From Campylobacterales bacterium (GTDB lineage: Bacteria > Campylobacterota > Campylobacteria > Campylobacterales > Sulfurovaceae), in contig JACXUM010000006.1 of assembly GCA_014763895.1 (NCBI GenBank), positions 22,634-86,633 on the forward strand: 64,000 nt of DNA, given 5' to 3'. Of the stretch, positions 30,501-39,995 are shown piece by piece. The notes under the pieces were generated by a model. The model did no database searches and was not told the origin of the DNA. It was given only the letters and a program-made list of their open reading frames with translations. The position numbers and the translations under genes are program-made. Numbering within the stretch: position 1 is the first letter of the stretch; every line of letters begins with the position of its first letter.

Positions 30501-31139
30501 ATGAAAAAAAATTTTTGTGTATATTCGCTCATCATACTATCTTTTTTCCTTATAGGATGTAATGAAAGTCCCCAAGGGCCCAAACCCTACTGCTATCCCA
30601 ACTACGATATCATCAAGCCAGAAACAATTTGCAAACCCAATCGTGAAAATATCCAAAAACTGCTTGACAGTTATCTTGGTAAACCGTATGTCTGGGCTGA
30701 AGAGGGGCCTTATGCTTTCGACTGCTCAGGTCTTACCTATAACATCTACGGCTCTATGGGTGTCGAAATTCCAAGGGTAGCCAGAGAACAGGCAAAAATA
30801 GGCAAAAACATACCTTATTCAAAACTCTATTATGGCGATCTGATCTTTTTTGGATCAATCAATCCAAGAAGTACCAGGATCAGCCATGTCGGTATCTATT
30901 TGGGAGATGGATGGTTCGCACATGCCAGCAGTAAAGACAGAAAAGTCACTATTAGCAATTTTGCAAAAGAACCGGTTTATTTCAAACGTATCAAAATGTG
31001 CAAACGGTACCTGAGCAAAAGCGAAAGATCACTGTTTATGACCTGCGATGCTCAACTTGAAAAGATGAAGATCACTGATACGCGCCATACAACACCATGG
31101 CAGCCTACGATGAAACTGCCTTTGAAAGCAGTACCGTAA
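30501..31139 (+). CDS. NlpC/P60 lipoprotein (short paralogue)
   Basis: Predicted periplasmic peptidoglycan endopeptidase anchored as a lipoprotein. 212 residues. Signal peptide with lipobox LIGC at about 19-22, then NlpC/P60 with catalytic Cys in FDCSGLTYNIYG, histidine in ISHVGIYLGDGWFAHASS and GDLIFFG. Its core is clearly related to the next gene (GKPYVWAEEGP shared), a tandem duplication. It lacks the SPOR domain of its neighbour. Cleaved bonds unknown. Confidence 0.88.
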   Translation: MKKNFCVYSLIILSFFLIGCNESPQGPKPYCYPNYDIIKPETICKPNRENIQKLLDSYLGKPYVWAEEGPYAFDCSGLTYNIYGSMGVEIPRVAREQAKIGKNIPYSKLYYGDLIFFGSINPRSTRISHVGIYLGDGWFAHASSKDRKVTISNFAKEPVYFKRIKMCKRYLSKSERSLFMTCDAQLEKMKITDTRHTTPWQPTMKLPLKAVP

Positions 31140-31177
31140 TTAAGCAAACTTTAAACGCAGGAGACAAAAAAATAGTC

Positions 31178-31183
31178 TATAAT
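31178..31183 (+). promoter_or_regulatory. -10 element just before the second NlpC/P60 gene
   Basis: TATAAT whose expected start point coincides with ATG 31190. The frame is closed upstream by TAG, and the only AGGAG (31159-31163) is 26 bases away, so a leaderless transcript is plausible. Confidence 0.4.
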
Positions 31184-31189
31184 TAGTAC

Positions 31190-32131
31190 ATGAAGAGATT
31201 AGTTTATTTACCCCTTATTATCATACTTTTTTTAGCGACGGGATGTAGCCAGAAAAAGCCCAAGCCTCATCATCATCCAGCACATCCTGATTATTCCATC
31301 AAAAAACCGAAAGCTGTTTATCAGCCCAACAGAAAAAATCTGAGCAAAATGGTAGTGGAACTTCAGGGAAAGCCCTATGTCTGGGCTGAAGAGGGGCCTG
31401 CATGTTTTGACTGTTCAGGATTTACCTACTATGTCTATGGACGTATGGGCATGGAGCTGCCACGAACTGCCAGAGAACAGGCAAAAGTTGGGAAAGAGAT
31501 CCAGCTTAAGGATCTTGAATACGGTGACCTGATCTTTTTTAATACTACAGACCGGCCCGGCCAGAGCATCACCCATGTAGGGCTTTACCTTGGAAACGGT
31601 TGGTTTACCCATGCCAGCACCAGACAATATGAAGTCCTATACAGCAATCTTTATACTTCACCCTACTATAGAGAACGGTTACGTGTATGCAGACGCTATC
31701 TGCCTGATGCAAATGTCAAGGTGAGCAGAACAAAACCTTGGAAGATCGTCAAAGAGCAGCCACTTCTTGCACAGGCAGGGCCTGTTATGAGAGTAGCTTC
31801 CGTAGCACCTCCTGCTGCTACAGAAGTTCCGGTACTTGAGAAAAAAGTCAAAAATGAGAAGATCTGTGCAACTCCTGCAAGCAAAGAAAATATGGGAGCA
31901 GGAATTTTTTACGTGCAGATAGGCTCATTTGAGGGGAAACCCAACCATAACCTGCTTTCTCAGATTGCGCGTGAAGGCTACAGCTACAGATTGATCCAAT
32001 TCCCTAAAGGGAATATCCAAGTCAACAAACTGCTCATCGGTCCTTACCAGAGCAAAAAAGCTGTCTTGGCGGTATTGCCGCAGATCAAACAGAAGATCCA
32101 AAAAGATGCCTTCATCGCCGAGATACGTTAA
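31190..32131 (+). CDS. NlpC/P60 - SPOR lipoprotein
   Basis: 313-residue lipoprotein (lipobox LATGC near 16-20). NlpC/P60 endopeptidase domain at about 45-170 with FDCSGFTYYVYG and ITHVGLYLGNGWFTHAST, a linker, then a C-terminal SPOR domain at about 240-313 (FYVQIGSFEG; LLIGPYQSKKAVLAVL). The SPOR domain should place this hydrolase at the division septum. The paralogue upstream has the enzyme domain without SPOR, which suggests divided roles: septal and general. Confidence 0.9.
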   Translation: MKRLVYLPLIIILFLATGCSQKKPKPHHHPAHPDYSIKKPKAVYQPNRKNLSKMVVELQGKPYVWAEEGPACFDCSGFTYYVYGRMGMELPRTAREQAKVGKEIQLKDLEYGDLIFFNTTDRPGQSITHVGLYLGNGWFTHASTRQYEVLYSNLYTSPYYRERLRVCRRYLPDANVKVSRTKPWKIVKEQPLLAQAGPVMRVASVAPPAATEVPVLEKKVKNEKICATPASKENMGAGIFYVQIGSFEGKPNHNLLSQIAREGYSYRLIQFPKGNIQVNKLLIGPYQSKKAVLAVLPQIKQKIQKDAFIAEIR

Positions 32132-32136
32132 CAAAA

Positions 32137-32538
32137 ATGGCAAAATTCTCACCCAATGCCTCCTGTCCATGCGGCAGCAAACTAAAATATAAAAAATGCT
32201 GTGCTATCTATCATAAAGGGGCATGGGCATCAAATGCGCTTGCTTTGATGAAATCACGTTACTCAGCCTATGTGTTCGGAAATGCTGATTACATCATCCA
32301 AACAACCCATCGGGACAATTCTGATTATACCTCAGATACAACTGAGTGGAAAGCTTCGATCCTTGAGTTTTCCCATCAGACGAATTTTCTGAATTTAGAG
32401 ATCATCGAGTTCATTGACGGCCCTTCTGAAGCATTCGTTACCTTTGAAGCCGATCTTTCAAGCGGACTTCTGAAAGAAAAAAGCCGTTTTCTAAAAACCG
32501 ATGGAAGATGGCTTTATGCAGACGGCATTTTTTTATAA
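32137..32538 (+). CDS. YchJ-like SEC-C motif protein
   Basis: 133-residue cytoplasmic protein of the UPF0225/YchJ family. The N-terminal SEC-C zinc motif is PCGSKLKYKKCC (with CPCGS), followed by ALMKSRYSAYVFGNADYIIQTTH and an NTF2-like fold ending KTDGRWLYADG. Function unknown. It begins 5 bases after the preceding gene and is probably co-transcribed. No second SEC-C motif at the C-terminus. Confidence 0.85.
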   Translation: MAKFSPNASCPCGSKLKYKKCCAIYHKGAWASNALALMKSRYSAYVFGNADYIIQTTHRDNSDYTSDTTEWKASILEFSHQTNFLNLEIIEFIDGPSEAFVTFEADLSSGLLKEKSRFLKTDGRWLYADGIFL

Positions 32539-32656
32539 AATTTTTCACCTCTTTTCTATCAAAAAATAAGATATAATTCGAAAAAAATATAGGATTACCT
32601 CATCAAAATGAGCGTAGTCATATCTATTGAATTTATTTCCCAAAAGAGAAGGAAGC

Positions 32657-33475
32657 ATGAAACAGACAACATCCCTTTTTTTAGTACTATTTGGCACATT
32701 ATGGCTGATGAGCGGATGCAGCCAAAAAGCCCCCAAAGCAGATGAGAGAAAAAAACCGCTAGGATTTCATACCGATCGCTCTAGGTTTATGAATACCATC
32801 GATGCGGCAACATCGGACAGAAAGGAAAGAAATGCCTTTATTGATGAGTTTATCGCCAAATCAGATATCCAGTGTCAAACTTATCTCAACAAACCACTTA
32901 CCAAATCCCAACGCCAGTCCAAAAGCGGTCTTTATATGAATCTATTTGATGCAACCAGTGCAGCATTTGGAACCAAAGAGATCACAGACAGCGCTAAAGC
33001 TCTGTTCATCAAAAATCCACACAAAGCCGCTGAAACTCAAATGGCCTATGAAAAAGCGCTTTCTACAGAGATAAAATTTGGTGTTCAGATTGCCAGAGAA
33101 CGCTATGCCAGAACGATTTTGATCAAAAAAAACAGGCTGATCGAAAGCTATACGATCCCTATGGTTGAGAAAGATCTGCAAAAGTATGACAAACTCTGCG
33201 ATTATGACTATGGTCTCATTGAGATCAATAACATTTTACGAAGAGCTCAAAAACCGAAAACATATCAACCGTTTTCTTCAAAGCTAAGAATAGACCCTGC
33301 AACCATCAGAAATAAGGTTGAAGCAGTGACCATCGAAGTCAGGAGAAAAGAAGAAAAGAAGAAAGAGAAACACTCAAATAAAAACATCCAATATGAAGAA
33401 GAGATGCGAATGACTGAAACATCTTTAGATAGCAATACTTCTCTGTCCGCTACACCTAATTCAGATGCACTATAA
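32657..33475 (+). CDS. Uncharacterised lipoprotein
   Basis: 272 residues from ATG 32657, which has GAAGGAAG just upstream; an earlier in-frame ATG at 32627 is less likely because the signal peptide would be displaced. Lipobox LMSGC at about 15-19. The rest is charged and mostly helical, with two cysteines (IQCQTYL, KLCDYDYG) that may form a disulfide, and a Lys/Glu-run (RRKEEKKKEK) before a Ser/Thr-rich tail. I do not recognise the family. Confidence 0.75.
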   Translation: MKQTTSLFLVLFGTLWLMSGCSQKAPKADERKKPLGFHTDRSRFMNTIDAATSDRKERNAFIDEFIAKSDIQCQTYLNKPLTKSQRQSKSGLYMNLFDATSAAFGTKEITDSAKALFIKNPHKAAETQMAYEKALSTEIKFGVQIARERYARTILIKKNRLIESYTIPMVEKDLQKYDKLCDYDYGLIEINNILRRAQKPKTYQPFSSKLRIDPATIRNKVEAVTIEVRRKEEKKKEKHSNKNIQYEEEMRMTETSLDSNTSLSATPNSDAL

Positions 33476-33611
33476 GGTGCATTTTGAAATAAATATTTCT
33501 TATTATCTCCATTAATAATACTTCACAATATCTCCACAAAAAGACCTTATGATCACCTTGAACATATCCTTACCAATTAAGATATGAGACAAAAAATCGA
33601 AAGGATACAGT

Positions 33612-34199
33612 ATGAAAAAAACCATAGCAACACTGATCTTAGGCAGTGTGGTACTGTTTGGTGCAAATCATGATGATAATGATGAGCGGCAAAAACAAAA
33701 TAAGTCTAATACCACATCCATCCATGCTAAACAAATACGTCAAATAGATAGAGAACATACAAAAGAACATACCCGCCAAAGAGATTTTAAAACACAAAAA
33801 GAATTTCAACGTATCAAAGAAAACAGAATGGGCGTAGAGATGAAACATGAAACGAGGCTCCGTGGCGATCATCATGAACCGTCTTGGAAAGATAAAGATC
33901 ATGATCACGGGCAAAATGATCCTTATGCTTATAAAAACAGAAAATATATCAAGGCAAAACAGATCCATAGACACCGCGGATACAAATATCCCTTTAGATC
34001 ATGGTTTAGATCCTATGAATACTACAGGGCGCCTTTTTATGATCAATTTGGCTATTACTACGGCTATTTTAATCTGATTGGCTACTATTTTGAAGGGATA
34101 TTTTACCGCTATGACAGATACTATACCTATCAAGACCGTATCAGAGGAAAAGGGCTGTTTGATGACTGGTATTACAGTCCAGAAGAGTTCAGACCCTAA
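33612..34199 (+). CDS. Exported His- and Tyr-rich protein of unknown function
   Basis: 195 residues: short signal peptide (KKTIATLILGSVVLFGA) then a strongly charged segment rich in His, Asp, Lys and Arg (for example DHHEPSWKDKDHDHGQ), and a C-terminal part with unusual aromatic density (YYRAPFYDQFGYYYGYF). AAAGGA precedes ATG 33612. Metal binding in the periplasm is conceivable from the His/Asp clusters, but nothing proves it. Upstream gap (33476-33611) has no other feature. Confidence 0.65.
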   Translation: MKKTIATLILGSVVLFGANHDDNDERQKQNKSNTTSIHAKQIRQIDREHTKEHTRQRDFKTQKEFQRIKENRMGVEMKHETRLRGDHHEPSWKDKDHDHGQNDPYAYKNRKYIKAKQIHRHRGYKYPFRSWFRSYEYYRAPFYDQFGYYYGYFNLIGYYFEGIFYRYDRYYTYQDRIRGKGLFDDWYYSPEEFRP

Positions 34200-34238
34200 A
34201 AGCTTTTGGTCGAAGAGAGTATTTGGCTATAATTGCGT

Positions 34239-34625
34239 ATGAAATTAGCCAGTATAGATATAGGACTCAAACGAATCGGTGTAGCGATCTGCCTTGATGG
34301 CAAGATCGTTCTGCCTCAAAATGCCATCCTCAGAAAAAACCGTAACCAGGCAGCACGTGACGTCAAAGCCTTTTTGGATGAGTGGGAAATAGACAAACTC
34401 ATCGTCGGTCTGCCTAAAGGCGGTTCCAGTGAAGAAGAGATGGAACGGCGTATCAAACATTTTGTCTCTCTGCTTGAACTGGATATCCCCATTGAATACC
34501 AGGATGAACAAGGGACCAGTTTTGAAGCCAAGATGCTGACAGAAGGTGATTTCAAACATAAGCGGGACGGACGACTTGATTCTGTTGCTGCCAAGATCAT
34601 TTTAGAAAGGTTTCTTGGCCTTTGA
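34239..34625 (+). CDS. ruvX: Holliday junction resolvase-like RuvX/YqgF
   Basis: RNase H-fold nuclease family acting on rRNA 5' ends and proposed on Holliday junctions. 128 residues. IDIGLKRIGVAICLDG, DKLIVGLPKGGSSEE, YQDEQGTSFEA and RDGRLDSVAAKIILE carry the acidic residues. A TTG at 34233 is also in frame; ATG 34239 is adopted. TATAAT at 34228-34233 sits just before it, suggesting a very short or absent leader. In Campylobacter ruvX follows dprA; here the two are 16 kb apart. Confidence 0.9.
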   Translation: MKLASIDIGLKRIGVAICLDGKIVLPQNAILRKNRNQAARDVKAFLDEWEIDKLIVGLPKGGSSEEEMERRIKHFVSLLELDIPIEYQDEQGTSFEAKMLTEGDFKHKRDGRLDSVAAKIILERFLGL

Positions 34626-34641
34626 AACTTCATCAACTTTT

Positions 34642-35853
34642 TTACTCATACCGTAAAGCATCGATCGGATTCATAGTCGCTGCTTTTCGTGCGGGGATGA
34701 TCCCAAAAATGATACCGATCAACATCGAAAAGACCAAAGCAATCACTGTAATAGACGGATCAATCACCAATGTGATATCAAGCCATTTTGCCCCACCAAG
34801 TGTGATCAAGATACCCGATACGATGCCAACCAGCCCGCCTAATCCGGAAAGTACGATAGATTCGATCAAAAACTGTATCAAAATATCTTTTGCCATCGCC
34901 CCGACAGCCATACGTATACCGATCTCTCTTGTGCGTTCCGTTACTGAAACCAGCATAATATTCATGATCCCGATCCCCCCGACGACCAACGAGATCGCAG
35001 CGACAGCTCCCAGCATCATCGTTAGGATGGTTGTGACCTGAGAGATCGTATCGATGAGGGCCGTCATACTTCTGACTTGAAAGTTGTCATCCTCCACATG
35101 CTCTATATGCCTGCGTTCTCGCAATACCCTTTCGATCTGGATTTTTGCCTCTTCCAAAGGGATATTTTCTTTGACCGCAGCCATCATCAGGTGGATATTG
35201 TCACTTCCTCCGATACGGCGTTGAAACAGTGTAAAAGGAACAAGGACCACATCATCCTGATCCATCCCAAAGGTATTGGCACCTTTGGCTTCCAGCACAC
35301 CTACAACTTCACACGAAAAGTTTTTCAGCCTGATCTTTCTGCCTATCATCGATTCTGCGGTTACAGAAAGATTTTTGATGACACTCTGACCTATGATACA
35401 GACATTCTGCCCTGTTCTGAGTTCTGTTTTTTCAAATGCTCTCCCCTCTTCAATCTTCCAATTCTGGATATGAAGGTATTCATTCTCCACACCCCGGATG
35501 CTTGTGCGGTAATTCTGTTCTTTATAGATTACTGTCATAGAGGTAGATTCAACCGGAGAGATGGCATCAAGAGCGTAGATAGAAGCACGCAATGTTTCAA
35601 GATCTTTCTTTTTAAAAGGTTTTTCTATCGCTCCCCTGTTACCAGGTCCCCTCTCTTGACCCGGCATGATATAGAGAGTATTGCTTCCGAGTTTTTCGAC
35701 ACTTTGGGTGATCGATTGGCTGGCCCCTTTGCCGATATTCACCATCGCGATCACAGAGGCGATACCGATCACGATACCGATCGCAGTAAGCAAAGATCGC
35801 ATCAGGTTCCGCCTGATCTCCCTGAGTGCCTGCAAGAATGCGTTACGAAACAT
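34642..35853 (-). CDS. MacB-type ABC exporter permease
   Basis: Permease of a tripartite ABC exporter, 403 residues. Four transmembrane helices: one after the N-terminus (MRSLLTAIGIVIGIASVIAM), three at the C-terminus around a long periplasmic MacB_PCD domain. IMLVSVTERTREIGIRMAVGA is the FtsX/MacB signature. A longer frame from 35928 would overlap the ATPase heavily; ATG 35853 overlaps it by 11 bases. ATPase and permease are separate genes, unlike E. coli MacB. Confidence 0.88.
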   Translation of the reverse strand: MFRNAFLQALREIRRNLMRSLLTAIGIVIGIASVIAMVNIGKGASQSITQSVEKLGSNTLYIMPGQERGPGNRGAIEKPFKKKDLETLRASIYALDAISPVESTSMTVIYKEQNYRTSIRGVENEYLHIQNWKIEEGRAFEKTELRTGQNVCIIGQSVIKNLSVTAESMIGRKIRLKNFSCEVVGVLEAKGANTFGMDQDDVVLVPFTLFQRRIGGSDNIHLMMAAVKENIPLEEAKIQIERVLRERRHIEHVEDDNFQVRSMTALIDTISQVTTILTMMLGAVAAISLVVGGIGIMNIMLVSVTERTREIGIRMAVGAMAKDILIQFLIESIVLSGLGGLVGIVSGILITLGGAKWLDITLVIDPSITVIALVFSMLIGIIFGIIPARKAATMNPIDALRYE

Positions 35854-36523
35854 GCTTGACCTCTTTTTCGATCCGTCCGTCACGCAGATAGATCGTCCTT
35901 GAAGCATATGCTGCGATATCCTTTTCATGGGTTACCATGATCACCGTAATCCCCTGCTTATTGAAAGTCTGGATCACTTCCATGATCTCATGACTGCGCG
36001 TAGTATCAAGATTTCCTGTGGGCTCGTCAGCGATCAAGACTTTGGGACGTGTCACCATCGCTCTGGCGATCGCAACACGCTGCTGCTGCCCTCCTGAAAG
36101 CTGTCCTGGGTCATAGTAAAGCCTATCTTCCAATCCCACGCTTTTAAGAGCTTCATATGCCATAGTTTTGCGCGTTTTGCGATCGATCCCTTGGTAGATC
36201 AAGGGCATTTCGACATTTTCAAGCGAAGTTGTTTTTTTTAAAAGATTGTATCCTTGAAAGATAAATCCCAATATATATCTTCGGAATAAAGCCCGTTGAT
36301 CGGGATCAAGAGAACCTATCTGGGTATCTAAAAAAGTGTACTCCCCGCTGCTTGGTACATCCAGAGTACCCAAGATATTGAGCAAAGTCGATTTCCCGCT
36401 CCCGCTAGGCCCCATGATAGCAACAAACTCCCCCGCCTTTATCTCTAGCGTGATATCGTGAAGTACCGTTGTTGCGGCATCACCGCTCCCGTAAACCTTA
36501 CTGATACTCTTCAATGAGATCAT
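35843..36523 (-). CDS. MacB/LolD-type ABC transporter ATPase
   Basis: ATPase of the preceding exporter, 226 residues. Walker [10 protein letters not shown], signature LSGGQQQR, Walker [14 protein letters not shown]-loop in VTHEKD. Its start overlaps the end of the membrane fusion protein gene by four bases, giving the order mfp-ATPase-permease in one transcript. Substrate unknown: peptides, siderophores or lipoproteins are all possible in the family. Confidence 0.92.
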   Translation of the reverse strand: MISLKSISKVYGSGDAATTVLHDITLEIKAGEFVAIMGPSGSGKSTLLNILGTLDVPSSGEYTFLDTQIGSLDPDQRALFRRYILGFIFQGYNLLKKTTSLENVEMPLIYQGIDRKTRKTMAYEALKSVGLEDRLYYDPGQLSGGQQQRVAIARAMVTRPKVLIADEPTGNLDTTRSHEIMEVIQTFNKQGITVIMVTHEKDIAAYASRTIYLRDGRIEKEVKHVS

Positions 36524-37728
36524 GAAGCCTTTTCCTGACTGACAATGATCTCTTGATTCTCTTTAAGCTCACTAGATTCTATCGCACTTAAGGGACCGTT
36601 ATTGCCCAAAACCTTCACATAGATCTTTTTTGGAACACCGTTTTGGAGTACCCAGACATGTGGTTTTGGATCGACTTGGATCTTCTCATCCTGATCTTTG
36701 CCGAAAAGAGATTTTGATTTTGGTTTGACAGGGATGAAAAGCAAAACCGCACGTTTAACGACAAATGTATTTTTCAGCGTCTGTGTCACGATATCTGCAT
36801 CCACACTCATTCCAGGCTTCAATAACAATGACTTGTTATCCACCTCCATAATGGCTTTATAGGTCACAACGTTATCAAGTATCTCAGAATTGATTCTCAC
36901 TTGACGTATCATCGCTTCAAAGGTAGTATCCGGATAAGCATCTACATTGAAACTGGCTTTTTGCCCTGCTTCGATCTTCCCGATATCAGCTTCATCGATA
37001 CTGATCTGAAGCTCCATTTTGCTTAGATCTTTTGCAATGCTAAAGAGTACAGGGGTTTGAAACATCGCTGCTACGGTCTGCCCCGGATCAACATTTCTGA
37101 CCAGGATCGTCCCGTCGATAGGTGAATAGATCTTGGTACGTTCCAAATCATACTGGGCTGCGGTCAAAGAGTGGTTGGCCTGTTCGATCTGAGCCTGAGC
37201 ATTGGCTATCTGGGCTTTGGCCAAAAGATAATTCCCCCAATCCCTGTCCCAGTCACTCTGGGTAGGCAATGTCCCTTTGGATACACTTTTGAGCTTTTTA
37301 TCCCGTTCAATGGTCGTTTCAGCCTGATAGTACTGTGCTTTTGCACTCTCCAATGCTGCCTGGGCCATCTGCAGAGCAGCTTTTGCCTTGTCATAGGCAC
37401 TTTGATACTTGGTCGTATCCAAGCGCGCCAAAAGCTCTCCTTTTTTGACCTCATCATTATAATCGACATAAACCTCTTCAATGGTGCCAGAAATCTCCGT
37501 GCCTACATCAACACTTTCTACAGGCTGGATATACCCGCTTGCCGAAACGGTCAGCGTAAGATCACCTTTGTTCAATGGTTCGGTTACATAACGATACTGC
37601 ATTTGATGGGTATCTCTTGTAAAGAAAAGATAAGCTGACCCCACTACTCCAATGACAAATATGATGATACCGATCCGCCATTTGAGCGTATCTTTTTGAT
37701 AATTGATGATCTTTTGCATCTCTTCCAT
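36520..37728 (-). CDS. MacA-type periplasmic membrane fusion protein
   Basis: Adaptor of the tripartite ABC exporter, 402 residues. N-terminal membrane helix at about 18-36, biotinyl-lipoyl half motif (GTIEEVYVDYNDEVKKGELLARLDT split), long alpha-hairpin (residues about 100-190) and beta barrel (YSPIDGTILVRNVDPGQTV). Odd feature: a loop PVKPKSKSLFGKDQDEK near 345. No TolC gene is adjacent; the outer-membrane partner would have to come from elsewhere. Confidence 0.88.
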   Translation of the reverse strand: MEEMQKIINYQKDTLKWRIGIIIFVIGVVGSAYLFFTRDTHQMQYRYVTEPLNKGDLTLTVSASGYIQPVESVDVGTEISGTIEEVYVDYNDEVKKGELLARLDTTKYQSAYDKAKAALQMAQAALESAKAQYYQAETTIERDKKLKSVSKGTLPTQSDWDRDWGNYLLAKAQIANAQAQIEQANHSLTAAQYDLERTKIYSPIDGTILVRNVDPGQTVAAMFQTPVLFSIAKDLSKMELQISIDEADIGKIEAGQKASFNVDAYPDTTFEAMIRQVRINSEILDNVVTYKAIMEVDNKSLLLKPGMSVDADIVTQTLKNTFVVKRAVLLFIPVKPKSKSLFGKDQDEKIQVDPKPHVWVLQNGVPKKIYVKVLGNNGPLSAIESSELKENQEIIVSQEKAS

Positions 37729-37811
37729 CCGCCAAACCCTTTCGATAACCGATATGATACGCTACTACTGCGCATTATAGCGTTCTTTACATTATTCTAA
37801 CAGAGCTTGGT

Positions 37812-37848
37812 TATAATGTCAATCAATGAATTGTCCCCAGATCAAGGA
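37812..37848 (+). promoter_or_regulatory. -10 box and ribosome site deciding the MFS start
   Basis: TATAAT at 37812-37817 and AAGGAG at 37843-37848. The ribosome site is correctly spaced (7 nt) for TTG 37856 and cannot serve ATG 37826, which would be almost leaderless. Confidence 0.55.
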
Positions 37849-37855
37849 GTCCGTT

Positions 37856-39001
37856 TTGCCTATCGCAAAAACCACCAAAGTTACGCTGTTACTCCTCTCT
37901 ATGACGACGATGATGTCCAATGTCGCTATCGTCACCTCACTGCCACATCTTAAAGACCATTTTCCCGATGTCAGCCAGATCGAATTTCTCTCCAGGATGA
38001 TGATCACGCTTCCTTCTCTGGCCATAGCGATTCTGGCACCTTTTTTAGGCCATCTGCTGCATCATTTCAAACGTACCCACTCGCTGATGACAGCCTTGCT
38101 GTTCTTCGCTCTGGCAGGAAGTGCAGGGCTTTATCTTCAAGGTATCTATGCTTTACTCTTTTCACGTTTTCTACTCGGTATTGCTATCGCTGTTCTCATG
38201 ATCCTGACGACCTCTCTGGTCGGAGATTATTTCAAAGACAAAGAACGGCACCGCTACATGGGGCTGCAAAGCGCTTTTACATCAGCAGGCGGCCTTCTAT
38301 TTCTCCTTGGCGGAGGAATACTCAGCGATATTGATTGGCGTTATGCTTTCGGGATCTATCTGGCGGGGATCCTCTTTTTGCCATTGGTTTCTTTGTACAT
38401 CAAAGAACCCATCCGTTCTCAGGCATTGAACGCAGAACAAACCCTCCAGCTAAGACTTTTCAATATCTATCTGCTTGCTTTTTTACTCATGCTGGTTTTT
38501 TATATCCTGCCTACGCAAATGCCTTTTTTGATGATGAACCATTTCGGAGCTGACGGGAAGCTAACCGGAATGATCATCGCCATGGCATTTATCTTCAATG
38601 CCCTTGGTGCATTCAGTTTTTCACGCTTTAAAAAGCATTATGACTACAAGTGCATCTACATGATCGGTATGGCTATCGTTGCGGTGGGGTTTTTACTCAT
38701 CGGTAACGTGAATGATGTCCATCTTTTCTTCTTTACCTCACCCATCATGGGATTTGGTGGAGGTCTTTTAATGACCAATATCACCGCATGGATGCTCCAC
38801 CTTGCCCATGAAGATAAAAGAGTAAGGTCTTCAGGCTACCTGACAAGTTCGCTTTTCATGGGACAGTTCTTCTCTCCTATCGTCTTTCATCCTGCGGTGG
38901 ATTACTTCGGTGTACAGCACTTTTTTGTCGTAACGGGAATTACGTTGGGTGGATTTGTACTTGCAGCAGCTAGTATGCAAAGATTATGGTCTAAAAGATA
39001 A
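37856..39001 (+). CDS. MFS transporter
   Basis: Inner-membrane transporter of 381 residues, about 12 helices, with the loop GHLLHHFKRTHSLM after TM2 in the position of the MFS signature. TTG 37856 is preferred as the start over the upstream in-frame ATG 37826 because AAGGAG lies 7 bases before it. Likely a drug or metabolite exporter, but the substrate cannot be read. Divergent from the MacAB-like operon with about 130 bases between. Confidence 0.82.
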   Translation: MPIAKTTKVTLLLLSMTTMMSNVAIVTSLPHLKDHFPDVSQIEFLSRMMITLPSLAIAILAPFLGHLLHHFKRTHSLMTALLFFALAGSAGLYLQGIYALLFSRFLLGIAIAVLMILTTSLVGDYFKDKERHRYMGLQSAFTSAGGLLFLLGGGILSDIDWRYAFGIYLAGILFLPLVSLYIKEPIRSQALNAEQTLQLRLFNIYLLAFLLMLVFYILPTQMPFLMMNHFGADGKLTGMIIAMAFIFNALGAFSFSRFKKHYDYKCIYMIGMAIVAVGFLLIGNVNDVHLFFFTSPIMGFGGGLLMTNITAWMLHLAHEDKRVRSSGYLTSSLFMGQFFSPIVFHPAVDYFGVQHFFVVTGITLGGFVLAAASMQRLWSKR

Positions 39002-39135
39002 AACTCCTTTTCCCCTTCATTCTAATATTCCACTCTCTCTTCATTGGGAATATTTGGAAGAGAAGAGATACAAGCCGGAACGTAGCTGCTTGAGTTGCCA
39101 TTCCATATCGAGATTCAAATGGGTAAGAAAAAATC

Positions 39136-39798
39136 CTATTTTTTCGTTTTTATATAAATGAACCGGACAAGACCACCGCCCAAAATGAGAATAAGGGGTA
39201 TCGCAAAATACATATGCTCTTTGATCCAGTCAAAAACAGACAATATCTCTTTTCCGAAATACCAGACAGGTAAAATGGTGATCGTTGCCCAGCACCAGGC
39301 GCTAAACAAGTTGATAAAAGCAAATTTCTTTGCGTTATATCTTGTAAGTCCTATAGAGATGGGAATCACGGTTCGCATACCGTACATATATCTTTGGGCA
39401 AAGATGATAGGCCAGCCGTATTTTTTTAACAACAGATGAGCCAGTGCAAATTTTCTTCTGTGAGCCGTAAATTTTGAGTAGACATAACCTTTGTTATATC
39501 TTCCGATATAAAAATAGATCTGATCCCCCACAAAACCGCCCAGTCCTGCAATAAATATCGCAAAGGGGAGCGACATATCGTTGGTATGGGAGAGAAGTCC
39601 GGCCATGACCAGACCCATTTCTCCTTCAATGATACTCCATGCAAACAGGATAATATATCCCTCTTTTTTCATCAAATAAAGAAATTTTTCATCTAATCCC
39701 TCAACCGGCGCCATAAATAGATTGTAGACTAAAAAGGAGAAGAGTATCAAAACTACGAAAGTTGTAATTTTTCCCACATGCTTTTGTATCAATTTCAC
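39136..39798 (-). CDS. DedA family membrane protein
   Basis: 220 residues, several hydrophobic helices including SIIEGEMGLVMAGLLSH and the DedA motif region FVGDQIYFYIGRYNKGY, FAQRYMYGMRTVIPISIGLTRYNAKKF. DedA proteins are proposed lipid carriers (undecaprenyl phosphate or phospholipid recycling). 197 bases without features separate it from the PAP2 gene upstream. Confidence 0.87.
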   Translation of the reverse strand: MKLIQKHVGKITTFVVLILFSFLVYNLFMAPVEGLDEKFLYLMKKEGYIILFAWSIIEGEMGLVMAGLLSHTNDMSLPFAIFIAGLGGFVGDQIYFYIGRYNKGYVYSKFTAHRRKFALAHLLLKKYGWPIIFAQRYMYGMRTVIPISIGLTRYNAKKFAFINLFSAWCWATITILPVWYFGKEILSVFDWIKEHMYFAIPLILILGGGLVRFIYIKTKK

Positions 39799-39995
39799 TG
39801 ATGCCTCTGAGATAATGGTATTTCCTTTGCTTTACACTCTTTCAGTTGGAAAATGCAAAGGGATATCGTATTGTAGCGAACAAAGAGAAATCATATATTA
39901 ACAGCGACTTTACCCTCAAACCGTCACACTCCAGAGATTAAAGCCGCAATCATACTTCTACAATACGATGTAAAGCAATGGAAGATCATAGATTC

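Noticed and set aside
35077..35859. 260-codon open frame antisense to the MacB-like permease
   Set aside because: Shadow of the conserved permease gene; no recognisable domain.
35854..35928. Longer MacB-type permease from 35928
   Set aside because: The added residues lie within the ATPase gene and the family begins at [16 protein letters not shown].
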